The notes: generated from the sequence alone by a model not told the origin. A DNA stretch of 64,000 nucleotides from Ferrovibrio sp036381655 (GCF_036381655.1 NZ_DASVCJ010000026.1:70625-134624), one strand, 5' to 3'. Counted from the first letter of the stretch, positions 34,470 through 44,702 are shown. Numbers and translations are program-made.

Positions 34470-35294
34470 TTATAGCAGATTGACCCGCATGTTTTCACGC
34501 GCCACGAAAGCGCCGGACCAAAGCTGCCTTGCCTCCGCCTCCAGCTGTTCCATGAACGGATCCTCGTGATCCGGATCATGATGGAAGATGGCGAGGTTTT
34601 TCACATTGGCGGCGCGGCAGAGGCGGACCCCCTCCTGCCAGGTCGAATGCCCCCAGCCGACATGGCTTTCGAATTCCTTGTCGGTGTAGGTGCTGTCATA
34701 GATGACAAGATCGGCGCCGTCGATCAGTCCCAGGATTTTCTGATCCGGACTCCCCGGCACATGCTCGGTATCGGTGACATAGCATAAAGCCTTGCCGCCA
34801 TACTCGAAACGATAGCCGGTGGCGCCGTCCGGGTGATTGAGCGGCACGGTGCGGACCTTGATCTGCGGCGTCAGATTGAAACTGTCGCCGGCGCGGAAAT
34901 CGATGCTTTCGATGCGCGCCCCCATCTTGTCCATGGGAACCGGAAAGAACGGCTGCGCCATCTGCGATTCCAGAACCTTGCCGATCCCGCCCAGCTCCGC
35001 CAGATGGCCGGCGCGAATCGTGAAATGACGGTCCTGTTTGAAGGCCGGCGAAAAGAAGGGGAAGCCGTTGATGTGATCCCAATGGGTGTGGGAGAGGAAG
35101 AGATCGCCGCGCGCGACGTTCCGGCGCAGCAACCAGTGGCCGAGATTGCGAATGCCGGTGCCGGCGTCCAGAATCACCGTCTGCGTCCCCATCTTGAGTT
35201 CGACGCAGGAGGTGTTGCCGCCGAAGCCGATATGGCGCGGCGAAGGTGTCGCGATGCTGCCCCGGACTCCCCAGAACTTGACCTTGAAGCCCAC
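34470..35294 (-). CDS. MBL fold metallo-hydrolase
   Basis: A 274-residue metallo-beta-lactamase-fold hydrolase. The dinuclear metal motif is FLSHTHWDHINGFPFF (HxHxDH form), with further ligands in VPLNHPDGATGYRFEYGG, YVTDTEH and a late IFHHDPDHEDP. The start KFWGVRGSIATPSPRHIGFGGNTSCVEL is characteristic of a bacterial group related to cyclic-nucleotide phosphodiesterases and RNase Z-like enzymes. The start codon is GTG at 35294 with GAGG 5 bases upstream. The substrate is unknown; cyclic nucleotide or phosphodiester hydrolysis is suggested by family only. It lies 18 bp after the M20 gene. Confidence 0.88.
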   Translation of the reverse strand: MGFKVKFWGVRGSIATPSPRHIGFGGNTSCVELKMGTQTVILDAGTGIRNLGHWLLRRNVARGDLFLSHTHWDHINGFPFFSPAFKQDRHFTIRAGHLAELGGIGKVLESQMAQPFFPVPMDKMGARIESIDFRAGDSFNLTPQIKVRTVPLNHPDGATGYRFEYGGKALCYVTDTEHVPGSPDQKILGLIDGADLVIYDSTYTDKEFESHVGWGHSTWQEGVRLCRAANVKNLAIFHHDPDHEDPFMEQLEAEARQLWSGAFVARENMRVNLL

Positions 35295-35312
35295 CTTCGC
35301 CTCGCCTCGTGA

Positions 35313-36482
35313 TCAGGTCGCCGGCAACGCCATCTCCACCAGCCGCGACCAATAGCTGGCGCCGATCGGAAGAATGTCGTCGTTGAAGTCGTAGCGCGGA
35401 TTATGGACCATGCAACTGCCCTCGCCTGCGCCGTTGCCGATCCAGACATACGAACCCGGCTTCTCGCGCAGCATCCAGGCGAAATCTTCGGCGCCCATGC
35501 TTGGATTGAGGTTGCGCAACACATTCTCGTTGCCGACCACGCGGCCGGCCGCCTGCGCCGCCAGCTCGGTTTCGTCGGCGGTGTTGATCGTCGGCGGGTA
35601 GCGGCGCTGGTAGTCGACCGTAGCCGAGCCGCCATGCGCGGCCGCGATGCCGGTGGCGATCTGTTTCAGCCGGGCCTCGATCATGTCCTGCACCTCCGGC
35701 AGGAAGGCGCGCGTGGTGCCGGCGATCATCACCTCTTCCGGGATCACGTTGGTGGTATGGCCGCCCTGGATCTGGCAGCAGCTCACGACCGCCGAATGCA
35801 TCGGATCGACATTGCGGCCGACGATGTTCTGCAGCGCCAGCACGATCTCGGCGGCGATCACCACCGGATCGACACCGCGATGCGGATAGGCGCCATGCGC
35901 GCCGACGCCCTTGACCTTGATCCAGAACATATCGGCCGACGCCATCATCGGGCCGACGCGGACGGCAAATTTGCCGACATCGACGCCGGGCATGTTGTGC
36001 ATGCCGAAAACCGATTCGCAGGGAAATTTCTCGAACAGGCCGTCATCGACCATCACCTTGCCGCCGGCGAGGTTTTCCTCCGCGGGCTGGAAGATGAAGT
36101 GCACGGTGCCGTCGAAATTCCGGCTCTTGGCCAGATACTGCGCCGCGCCAAGCAGCATGATGGTGTGCCCGTCATGGCCGCAGCCATGCATCTTGCCGGC
36201 ATGCTGCGAGCGGTGGGCGAATTCGTTCTGCTCGATCAGGTCCAGCGCGTCCATATCGGCGCGCAAACCGATCGCGCGGTTGCCCTTGCCGGCCTTCAGC
36301 GTGCCGACCACGCCGGTTTTCGCCAAGCCGCGATGGATCGGAATGCCGAAGGATTCCAGGGTCCGGGCGACGAAATCGGCGGTGCGGTGCTCTTCGAACG
36401 CCGTTTCCGGATGCATATGCAGATCGCGGCGCCATTCCGTCAGCTGCGCCTTGTTCGCGACGATTTCGTCGATCAACTCCAT
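35313..36482 (-). CDS. M20 family amidohydrolase (hippurate hydrolase/aminoacylase type)
   Basis: A metallo-amidohydrolase of 389 residues, cleaving N-acyl amino acids. Features are WRRDLHMHPETAFEEHRTADFVARTLESFG, GLRADMDAL, and the metal motif KMHGCGHDGHTIMLLGAAQYL with Cys-x-His. Then come IFQPAEENLAGGKVMVDDGLFE, the dimerisation lid around GVGAHGAYPHRGVDPVV, and a final METAL histidine region PSMGAEDFAWML. Two ATG codons compete: 36494 and 36482. The second has GGGGAG 4 bases upstream and is preferred. The gene is divergent from the DEAD-box helicase across an AT-rich gap. No signal peptide. Confidence 0.92.
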   Translation of the reverse strand: MELIDEIVANKAQLTEWRRDLHMHPETAFEEHRTADFVARTLESFGIPIHRGLAKTGVVGTLKAGKGNRAIGLRADMDALDLIEQNEFAHRSQHAGKMHGCGHDGHTIMLLGAAQYLAKSRNFDGTVHFIFQPAEENLAGGKVMVDDGLFEKFPCESVFGMHNMPGVDVGKFAVRVGPMMASADMFWIKVKGVGAHGAYPHRGVDPVVIAAEIVLALQNIVGRNVDPMHSAVVSCCQIQGGHTTNVIPEEVMIAGTTRAFLPEVQDMIEARLKQIATGIAAAHGGSATVDYQRRYPPTINTADETELAAQAAGRVVGNENVLRNLNPSMGAEDFAWMLREKPGSYVWIGNGAGEGSCMVHNPRYDFNDDILPIGASYWSRLVEMALPAT

Positions 36483-36646
36483 GGGACTCCCCATTTGTGT
36501 AAAAATATCGAAATATCACGATAACCGATTGATTTTCCTGTTTCCACTCGCATGACCGGGCATTGACTCGAGGGGCCGCCTGTGGTCTTTTCCGCCCGCG
36601 GGCAGCGCGCAGCGGTGCGCAGCGCGTTCAGACAACGCGGAAATCC

Positions 36647-38074
<1,428 letters not shown>

Positions 38075-38162
38075 TCCGCTGCTTCAGCCGGCGGGGTTAC
38101 CGCTTGGACGAGAGCGGCAAGTTCGATTACAGTCCCGCTCAACGCAAAGTTAGGAGCCGGCG

Positions 38163-38405
38163 ATGCAGACAATCTTTGTGATGGTAAAATGCGAACTCGG
38201 CCGGGCTTACGACGTAGCCGTCGAGGCGGTGGAGGAGATCGAACAGGTCTCCGAGGTTCACTCCATCTCCGGCCAATACGACCTGATGATGAAATGCTAC
38301 CTTCCTGACGGGCAGGATATCGGCCATTTCGTGGTGAACAGGCTGCAGACGCTTGCCGGCGTGAAGGACACTTTCACGCTAATCACTTTCAAGGCCTTCA
38401 ACTAA
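38163..38405 (+). CDS. Stand-alone Lrp/AsnC ligand-binding (RAM) domain protein
   Basis: An 80-residue protein that is only the effector/oligomerisation domain of Lrp/AsnC regulators, without the DNA-binding helix-turn-helix. MQTIFVMVKCELGRAYDVAVEAVEEIEQVSEVHSISGQYDLMMKCYL shows the alpha-beta sandwich pattern with the G-x-YDL/M core, and VNRLQTLAGVKDTFTLITFKAF closes it. TAGGAG lies a few bases upstream. Such solo RAM proteins may bind amino acids or form mixed oligomers with full-length Lrp proteins. It follows the helicase by 88 bp; a shared transcript is possible. A weak 6-bp inverted repeat follows its stop. Confidence 0.88.
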   Translation: MQTIFVMVKCELGRAYDVAVEAVEEIEQVSEVHSISGQYDLMMKCYLPDGQDIGHFVVNRLQTLAGVKDTFTLITFKAFN

Positions 38406-38582
38406 GACACACATCGCAGGTTTTGTGTCGCAACTTCGCCACAATCGCGAAGCTGGAACCACTATTTAATCACAGTACAAATCGCACCGCTTCTCAGACA
38501 CTCCGCGACAGCACTGGCGCGGAGAATCCTTGGTGTTCCCCGCCAGACGCTGATGTTGATCGGCCAAGGCAGGGGTTGAGGA

Positions 38583-38999
38583 TTGCCAGCGCAAACAGGA
38601 CAGCAGGTCGTGGCGCGATTCACCGTCCACGATTCCGACATGAAGGCGTTTCAGCGAATAAGTGGAGATACCAATCCACTTCACCATGACGCTGATTTCG
38701 CTGCACGCCGGGGTTTTCCCGGCGTGGTGGTCTATGGCGGCCTGATTCTTGCCCAGGTTTCCCGCCTGCTGGGCACGGAGCTTCCCGGCTATGGCTGCGT
38801 ATGGCGGGCCGTTACCCTGCGCTTCCGTTCGCCATTATTCGTCGACGAGCAGGCAGAATTGTCGGCAACGGTGATCCACGCCAATGACGAACTTGGCACG
38901 TTCGAACTCAAGCTCAGCGTGACTGCGGCGGGGCGCCGGATCGCCGAAGGCGAAGCCTCGGCGCAACAGGCCTGCGAGCGCGAGGACCTGCATGCCTAG
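38583..38999 (+). CDS. MaoC-like (R)-specific enoyl-CoA hydratase / hydroxyacyl dehydratase
   Basis: A hot-dog-fold hydratase of 138 residues. The hydratase-2 motif is intact: RISGDTNPLHHDADFA, with D29 and H34 matching the Asp/His pair of PhaJ. It is followed by FPGVVVYGGLILAQVSRLLG and the substrate-side RFRSPLFVDEQAEL. The start codon is probably TTG at 38583 with AGGGG 7 bases upstream, which gives the full N-terminal strand (FTVHDSDMKAF); the next ATG (38640) would remove it. It overlaps the SDR by 8 bases and opens the FkbH/ACP/MBOAT cluster, so it may act on an ACP- or CoA-bound 3-hydroxyacyl group rather than serve PHA synthesis. Confidence 0.85.
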   Translation: MPAQTGQQVVARFTVHDSDMKAFQRISGDTNPLHHDADFAARRGFPGVVVYGGLILAQVSRLLGTELPGYGCVWRAVTLRFRSPLFVDEQAELSATVIHANDELGTFELKLSVTAAGRRIAEGEASAQQACEREDLHA

Positions 39000-39780
39000 C
39001 CGATCTTTCGCCTATCAACCGGCTGTCGTGGTGACGGGAGGCAGCTCCGGCATCGGCGCCGCCTTCTGCCGCCTGGCCGCCCAGGAGGGCTGGCATGTCT
39101 GGATCGGCTACGGCAAAGGCGCCGGGCGGGCAGAACTGCTGGCGGAGGAATTGAATCGAGCCGGCAATTCGGCCATGGCGATACGCCTTCCGCTCGACGA
39201 TGCCGACAGCCTCCGCCAAAGCATCGCCGCTATCGCCTCGCACCAGCCCATCGCCGAGGCGCTGGTGCTTTGCGCGGCGCCGCCGCCGACGGTGGCGCCA
39301 TTCCTGAAACAGATGCCGGACGATTTCCGCCGTCAGTTCGAATCTACCGTCGTCGGCACCCATCTTCTGCTCGCCGATTTCTGGCGCGGTTGTCTGCGCC
39401 GGCGCGGCGGCGGCCATGTTCTGGCGGTATTGAGCGCCGCGCTCGGCCCGCCGGCGGCGCCGCATATGGCAAGCTATATCTGCGCCAAGAGCGGCCTTGC
39501 CGCCCTGCTGCAATCTGCCGCTGCCGAATTTGGCCGAGCCGGCCTGCGCATCAGCATGGTCAACCCTGGATATGTCGAGACGCCGATGCTGCAGGCATTC
39601 CAGCCGCTGCTGCTCGAACGCGCCCGCGCCGCCGCCCCGGGCCGGAGATTTCTTCATGCCGAAGAGGTGGCACGCACGCTGCTGCATGGATTGCAAAATC
39701 CGCCCCCTCCCGGCGCGATCGATGAGCTGCCCCTGCCCACGGCGATGGGACCTGGTTCAGGAAGGGCTTCGGCATTATGA
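38992..39780 (+). CDS. SDR family oxidoreductase in the FkbH cluster
   Basis: A 262-residue short-chain dehydrogenase. Cofactor loop VVTGGSSGIGAAFCRLA; the next strand (VWIGYGKGAGRAE) and a weak LVLCAAPPP where NNAG usually sits are atypical. The active site has LAVLSAALG and the YICAK catalytic pair, then GLRISMVNPGYVETPML. The lost NNAG asparagine marks it as a divergent member. It overlaps the MaoC gene by 8 bases and the FkbH gene by 4. A ketoreductase step on an ACP- or CoA-bound intermediate fits the neighbours, but no ketosynthase is present. Confidence 0.85.
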   Translation: MPSRSFAYQPAVVVTGGSSGIGAAFCRLAAQEGWHVWIGYGKGAGRAELLAEELNRAGNSAMAIRLPLDDADSLRQSIAAIASHQPIAEALVLCAAPPPTVAPFLKQMPDDFRRQFESTVVGTHLLLADFWRGCLRRRGGGHVLAVLSAALGPPAAPHMASYICAKSGLAALLQSAAAEFGRAGLRISMVNPGYVETPMLQAFQPLLLERARAAAPGRRFLHAEEVARTLLHGLQNPPPPGAIDELPLPTAMGPGSGRASAL

Positions 39781-41711
39781 CGTCGTCGACACCCGCATAC
39801 GCACCGCTTGCACTCAAATGGCTGCCCCCGATCGCGGATTTCAGTGCCGCCCTGACGCGTCTGCGCCAGGACGGAATACCGGGCGACGAACTCTTTGCCG
39901 CGCTGCAGACTCTAGCCTCGCATCAGCTCGATTTCATGCAGACGCGCCGTCTCGACCGGGCGCTGGCGGAACTGACGGACAAACTGCCGGCACGCGCCCC
40001 GCGGCTGCGTTTTGCTCTGCTGGGCAACAGCACGCTCGATCACCTGCCGCCGGGAATACATGCCGGCGGCTTGCGTCGCGGCCTGCTGATTGAGACCTAT
40101 GTCGGCCCCTACGGCCAGTGGCGACAGCAGATTCTGGATGCCGGCTCCGCGCTGCATGGCTACAGACCGGACGCCGTGCTGCTCAGCCTGGATTGCAATG
40201 CCTTGCTGCCGGAGCCGCCGATGACGGCCACGGCAGCGGAAGTCGATGCAGCGGTCGACGATGCCGTCGCCGAGCTGGTCGAGCTGTGGCGGAAGCTGCG
40301 CGACGATGCGGCGGCGATAGTCATCCAACAGACCATCCGCAACAACGAGCCGCCGCTATTCGGCCATCTCGACCGGCTGGTGCCGGCTGCGCCGGCCGCG
40401 GTCGCCGCCCGGCTGAATGCCCGCCTGATCCAGGCGGCCGCCGAGGAACATGTCCTGGTGCTGGACCTGGACGATACCGCGTCCGCCAAAGGCATCGACC
40501 TGATCCGCGATCCGATGCTGTGGCATCACGCCAAGCAGAATATCTCGCCGGCAGCCGTCCCCTGGGCGGGCGATCAGATCGCACGCATTCTCGCCGCCAT
40601 GCGCGGTCTGTCGAAAAAGGTCCTGGTGCTCGACCTCGACAATACGCTGTGGGGCGGCGTGATCGGCGATGACGGCGTGGACGGCATCGTGCTGGGCCAG
40701 GGCAGCGGCACGGGCGAAGCCTATCTGGCCTTCCAGCGTTACCTGAAGCAATTGCGCAGCCGCGGCGTGCTTCTCGCCGTCAGTTCCAAGAATGACCAGG
40801 CCATCGCCGAATCGGCCTTTACCGACCACCCGGAAATAGTGCTCAAGCTCGACGACTTTGCCGCCTTTGAGGCCAATTGGAACGACAAGCCCTCGGCCTT
40901 GCGCCGCATCGCGCATGATCTCGATCTGGGTCTCGATTCGCTGGTTTTCGTGGACGACAATCCGGTCGAACGGGCCCTGGTGCGCCGCGAATTGCCGATG
41001 GTCGCTGTGCCGGAACTGCCCGAGGCGCCCGAGCTTTATGCGCGCTGCATCGCCGAGGCCGGCTATTTCGAGGCCGTGTCGTTCACCGGCGACGACGTCA
41101 AACGCAACGATCAGTACGTCGCGAACCGCCAGCGGCGGCAGTTGCAATCCTCGGCGGGCAGCATCGACGGCTTCCTGCGCGATTTGCAGATGACGCTGAC
41201 CGTAACGCCGTTCCAGGCCGCCGATCTGGCACGCGTGACCCAGCTCATCAACAAGACCAACCAATTCAATCTGACGACGCGACGCTACACCGAAGCCGAG
41301 GTGCGGGCGATGATGGAGGATCCCAGCATCCGCACCTATGCCGGCCGCCTGACCGACCGTTTCGGCGACAATGGGCTGACCAGCATCGTCATTGGCCGCC
41401 TGACGCCGAAGGAAAACGAGCTGCGGTTCGACCTGGACAGCTGGCTGATGAGCTGCCGCATTCTCGGGCGGCGCGTCGAGCACGTGATGCTGACGCTGCT
41501 GGCGCAGGATGCGCTCGCCGCCGGCGCCTCGGCGCTGATCGGCCATTACCGCCCGACCCCGAAGAACGGCCTGGTGAAGCGGCATTACCCCGATCTCGGC
41601 TTTATGCCGCTCGATGAAAAAGCCGATGGCGAGGAAACCACCTGGATGCTGCCGCTGGCGACGGCGCAGCTGCCGCCGGCGGATCACCTGACTGTGGTTT
41701 ACAGGAGATGA
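39777..41711 (+). CDS. FkbH-like HAD-IIIC phosphatase / glyceryl transferase
   Basis: A 644-residue three-part protein. Residues 1 to about 275 form an SGNH-like N-terminal region (RLRFALLGNSTLDHLPPGI). From about 281 comes the HAD phosphatase core (KKVLVLDLDNTLWGGVIGDDG with the nucleophile aspartate; AVSSKND; VFVDDNPVERALV). The C-terminal 160 residues resemble an acetyltransferase fold (INKTNQFNLTTRRYTEAEV). Relatives in polyketide pathways take 1,3-bisphosphoglycerate, remove phosphate and load a glyceryl unit on an ACP to make hydroxymalonyl or lactyl starters. The ACP gene overlaps its stop (ATGA), so ACP loading is strongly suggested. The remaining cluster lacks PKS modules. Confidence 0.9.
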   Translation: MTSSTPAYAPLALKWLPPIADFSAALTRLRQDGIPGDELFAALQTLASHQLDFMQTRRLDRALAELTDKLPARAPRLRFALLGNSTLDHLPPGIHAGGLRRGLLIETYVGPYGQWRQQILDAGSALHGYRPDAVLLSLDCNALLPEPPMTATAAEVDAAVDDAVAELVELWRKLRDDAAAIVIQQTIRNNEPPLFGHLDRLVPAAPAAVAARLNARLIQAAAEEHVLVLDLDDTASAKGIDLIRDPMLWHHAKQNISPAAVPWAGDQIARILAAMRGLSKKVLVLDLDNTLWGGVIGDDGVDGIVLGQGSGTGEAYLAFQRYLKQLRSRGVLLAVSSKNDQAIAESAFTDHPEIVLKLDDFAAFEANWNDKPSALRRIAHDLDLGLDSLVFVDDNPVERALVRRELPMVAVPELPEAPELYARCIAEAGYFEAVSFTGDDVKRNDQYVANRQRRQLQSSAGSIDGFLRDLQMTLTVTPFQAADLARVTQLINKTNQFNLTTRRYTEAEVRAMMEDPSIRTYAGRLTDRFGDNGLTSIVIGRLTPKENELRFDLDSWLMSCRILGRRVEHVMLTLLAQDALAAGASALIGHYRPTPKNGLVKRHYPDLGFMPLDEKADGEETTWMLPLATAQLPPADHLTVVYRR

Positions 41712-41965
41712 GCATTATGGACGAACAGCATGTCTACGCCGCCTTGACCGAGATCTTCCGCGAGATTTTCGACGACCCCGAAATCGTCGCGGCCCCGGAG
41801 ATGTCGGCCAAGGACGTGCCGGAATGGGACTCCTTCAACCATATCAACATCGTCGTCGCCGCCGAGATGCGGTTCGGCATCAAGTTCCGGGCGGCGGAGA
41901 TCGACAATCTGCGCAACGTGGGCGAGTTCGTCGCGCTGATCACGCGTAAGCGCGAGGCGGCCTGA
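41708..41965 (+). CDS. Acyl carrier protein
   Basis: An 85-residue carrier protein. The phosphopantetheine-attachment serine is S42 in VPEWDSFNHINIVVAAE, a DSF variant of the usual DSL. The surrounding four-helix ACP pattern is intact: ALTEIFREIFDD; FGIKFRAAEIDNLRNVGEFVALI. It overlaps the FkbH stop by four bases and precedes the MBOAT gene by 19 bp. The W-D-S-x-x-H/N-I pattern is typical of discrete ACPs found beside FkbH and MBOAT proteins rather than of fatty-acid AcpP. It should carry a glyceryl or hydroxyacyl thioester. A second in-frame ATG lies three codons in (41717). Confidence 0.9.
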   Translation: MSIMDEQHVYAALTEIFREIFDDPEIVAAPEMSAKDVPEWDSFNHINIVVAAEMRFGIKFRAAEIDNLRNVGEFVALITRKREAA

Positions 41966-41984
41966 GGCTTATGGGGGCGTCGCC

Positions 41985-43604
41985 ATGCTTTTCAACGAAC
42001 CGGCCTTCCTGTTTGGCTTCCTGCCTGTCACGCTGGCGGGCTTTTTCATCATTGCCGCGCTGGGCCGGACGCAATTGGCGCTGCTTTGGCTCGCCGCGGC
42101 CTCTCTGTTCTTCTATGGCTGGTGGCGCCTGGATTTCCTGCCGCTGATGCTGGCCTCTCTCGTTTTCAATTTCGGCATCGGCCTGCTGCTGTCGAGGCAG
42201 CCGCGCCGTTGGCTTCTGGTGCTCGGGATCGCCGCCAATCTCGCGGCGCTCGGCTGGTTCAAATATTCCGGCTTCCTTGCCAGCCTGATCAACGACACGG
42301 CGGGGCTGGGCCTGCCGGTGCCGCAGGTCATCCTGCCGCTGGCGATCTCCTTCTACACGTTCAACCAGATCGCCTATCTGGTCGATGCCCATGCCGGCGA
42401 GGCGCGCGAAACCAGCTTCACCCGCTATGTCCTGTTCGTCACCTTCTTCCCGCACCTGATCGCCGGCCCCATCGTGCATCACCGCGAGATGCTGCCGCAA
42501 TTCGCCTTGCCGGAGACCTACCGGCCGCAGCTTCAGCCCCTCGTCCTCGGCCTGGCCGCCTTCGCGATCGGCCTGTTCAAGAAAGTCGTGATCGCCGATC
42601 CTCTGGCGCCGCTGGCTGCCATGGCCTTCGGGCCGGCGGCGGACGGCAGCGCACCGCATTTCCTCGATGCGTGGCTGGGATCGATCGCCTTCTCGCTGCA
42701 GCTCTATTTCGATTTCTCCGGCTATTCCGACATGGCGATCGGGCTGGGCCTGATGTTCGGCATCATGCTGCCGATCAATTTCGCTTCCCCCTACAAGGCG
42801 GCCAGCATCATCGAATTCTGGCAGCGCTGGCACATGACGCTGACGCGCTTCCTGACCGGATACATCTACAATCCGATCGTCATGGCGCTGACGCGCCGGC
42901 GCGTGCAGGCAGGCAAGCCGCTCCTGAAACGCTCCGCCCCCACCCTCGGCCCCTTCCTGGTGCTGCTCGCCCTGCCGACGCTGATCACCATGGGCCTGGC
43001 CGGCGTGTGGCATGGCGCCGGATGGCAATTCGTCGTCTTCGGCCTGCTGCACGCGCTGCTGCTGATCGTCAACCATGCCTGGCGTGCCCTGCGGCAGGCA
43101 CTCGGCATCCGCTCGCGCCTGGGCTGGTTCGGTCACGCCACCGGCGTGCTCGCCACCTTCCTCGCCGTCACCGTGACGCTGGTCTTCTTCAAGTCGTCCA
43201 GCCTGGATCAGGCGCTGCAGGTGGTCCGCGGCATGGCCGGCTTCGGCGGCGATCTGCCTTACGGCCTCGTCCTCGGCGGCATCGATCCGGCAACGATGAA
43301 TCCCTTCCAGCTCGTCGCCTGGCGCCTGTTCACTTCGCAGGGCGCGCTGATCTGCATCGCTCTCGCCGTCGTATGGCTGCTGCCCAACACGTCCCGCTAT
43401 CTCGAACTGGTCCGGGAGGCGCTGGCGCAACGCCCCGCATCGGGCGATGCGGCACCGGCCGGCGCCCTTCGTCAGGGCTGGGCCGCACTGATGCCGCAAC
43501 GGGCCGGCCTGATCGAAGGGGGCGTCATTGGCGTGCTGCTGGGGATCGCCCTGTTGCGGGCGGCCTCCGTCGCCCCCACGGAATTCCTCTACTTCACCTT
43601 CTAG
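41985..43604 (+). CDS. MBOAT family membrane O-acyltransferase (AlgI/DltB-like)
   Basis: A 539-residue polytopic inner-membrane O-acyltransferase. Family motifs are FYTFNQIAYLVD, FVTFFPHLIAGPIVHHREMLPQ, LQLYFDFSGYSDMAIGLGLMFGI, NFASPYKAASIIEFWQRWHMTLTRFL, and the catalytic histidine in MGLAGVWHGAGWQFVVFGLLHALLL. Relatives move acyl groups from a carrier across the membrane to polysaccharides (AlgI, alginate) or teichoic acid (DltB, from the carrier DltC). Here the ACP gene directly upstream is the likely donor, a DltC-DltB-like arrangement. The acceptor is unknown, though the glycosyltransferase in this window is far away. Confidence 0.92.
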   Translation: MLFNEPAFLFGFLPVTLAGFFIIAALGRTQLALLWLAAASLFFYGWWRLDFLPLMLASLVFNFGIGLLLSRQPRRWLLVLGIAANLAALGWFKYSGFLASLINDTAGLGLPVPQVILPLAISFYTFNQIAYLVDAHAGEARETSFTRYVLFVTFFPHLIAGPIVHHREMLPQFALPETYRPQLQPLVLGLAAFAIGLFKKVVIADPLAPLAAMAFGPAADGSAPHFLDAWLGSIAFSLQLYFDFSGYSDMAIGLGLMFGIMLPINFASPYKAASIIEFWQRWHMTLTRFLTGYIYNPIVMALTRRRVQAGKPLLKRSAPTLGPFLVLLALPTLITMGLAGVWHGAGWQFVVFGLLHALLLIVNHAWRALRQALGIRSRLGWFGHATGVLATFLAVTVTLVFFKSSSLDQALQVVRGMAGFGGDLPYGLVLGGIDPATMNPFQLVAWRLFTSQGALICIALAVVWLLPNTSRYLELVREALAQRPASGDAAPAGALRQGWAALMPQRAGLIEGGVIGVLLGIALLRAASVAPTEFLYFTF

Positions 43605-43625
43605 TCCGCTTTTGGGGAGGCTGTG

Positions 43626-44699
43626 ATGAAGAGGTTCGCGCTAGGAATCATCGCCGGTTGCATCGGCGTCCTCGGCGGCCTGGCTGCCAGCTACGCGGCG
43701 CTGGCCCTGCTCTGGCCCGACAGCTTCCCCGCTCCGCCGCTCACGCGCGAAGCCGGGCTCGACGAGAAGCTGCGTTTTCTGCGCGAGCATCCTCGATTGG
43801 ATCCGACGATCCTCGCCGTCGGTTCCTCGATCACCTGGCGCCAGGTCGCCGGCACGCCTTTCGAGCGGCTCGCCGGCGGCCCGGGCCGTTTCCTCAACGG
43901 CGCCACCGGCGGCCTGCAGATTCACCAGACCCACGATCTGCTCGACTTCTACCTGGATCATTACCCGAATGTCCGGTCGGTGCTGATCCTCACCGGCCTG
44001 CCCGATTTCGCCGACTGCACCAATGCGCCGGCCGCCATGCTCAATCATGCCGCCGCCGCCAGCTATGCCTTCGAGCGATGGCCTTCAGCCTATTTCTATC
44101 TGCGGTATTTCGCGCCGCAGCGCTTCATCCGCACCGCCATGACCCTGGCCGAACGCCGCAAGCCCCTGATCGGCGATCTGTATCTTGACGCCGACGGCGC
44201 CGCGCCGCTGCAGGTTCCGGAAGCGATGCAGCGCGGTCTGCGCTATCAGCAGATCGACACCGATGCGGCCTGCATCGACGAAATGGCCGGGATTTCGCGC
44301 GACCTGACGAAACGCGGCATCCACCTCGTGGTGGTATTCCCGCCGGTCAATCCGCTCTATCAGCAGACCTACCCCGATGCCATCCCGCAGATCTGCCGGA
44401 TCGCCGACCGCATCGCCCAGCAAACCCGCGGCTTGGACATCCGCTTGCTGCTGCTGCCCGATGACGGCGAATTCGACGAGACGGATTTCTTCGATGCGTT
44501 CCACCTGCAGAACACGGCCGTCCAGAGGCTGTCGGCGCGCATCGCCAGCGAGATGGAGCATGCCTCGCGGCTCGGTGCGATAAAGCAGGTCGGCACAATT
44601 CCGGGCGAAGCCAGGAAGGCGTCCGGCTTCGACCGCTCCTGCCTCAATCGCAGGAACGAACACCGCCAGGAGGCCTTGTCGGATGCTTTCGCGGGATAA
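43626..44699 (+). CDS. Membrane-anchored SGNH-like protein (AlgJ/AlgX or DltD-type partner)
   Basis: A 357-residue protein with one N-terminal membrane segment (residues 5-30, GIIAGCIGVLGGLAASYAALALL) and a periplasmic SGNH-like domain. The nucleophile block is TILAVGSSITWRQVAGTPF, with S in the GSS position of GDS. A later D-x-x-H block near the end, FFDAFHLQNTAVQRLSARI, supplies the Asp-His. Such proteins act with MBOAT enzymes (AlgJ, AlgX, DltD) to complete acyl transfer outside the membrane. The ATG at 43626 is preceded by an in-frame GTG; GGGGAGG lies upstream. It is the last gene of the FkbH/ACP/MBOAT cluster. Function as transferase or esterase is inferred. Confidence 0.75.
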   Translation: MKRFALGIIAGCIGVLGGLAASYAALALLWPDSFPAPPLTREAGLDEKLRFLREHPRLDPTILAVGSSITWRQVAGTPFERLAGGPGRFLNGATGGLQIHQTHDLLDFYLDHYPNVRSVLILTGLPDFADCTNAPAAMLNHAAAASYAFERWPSAYFYLRYFAPQRFIRTAMTLAERRKPLIGDLYLDADGAAPLQVPEAMQRGLRYQQIDTDAACIDEMAGISRDLTKRGIHLVVVFPPVNPLYQQTYPDAIPQICRIADRIAQQTRGLDIRLLLLPDDGEFDETDFFDAFHLQNTAVQRLSARIASEMEHASRLGAIKQVGTIPGEARKASGFDRSCLNRRNEHRQEALSDAFAG

Positions 44700-44702
44700 G
44701 GT

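Noticed and set aside
38404..38430. Rho-independent terminator after the RAM-domain gene
   Set aside because: The GACACA/TGTGTC stem is only 6 bp with a long loop and no T-tract.
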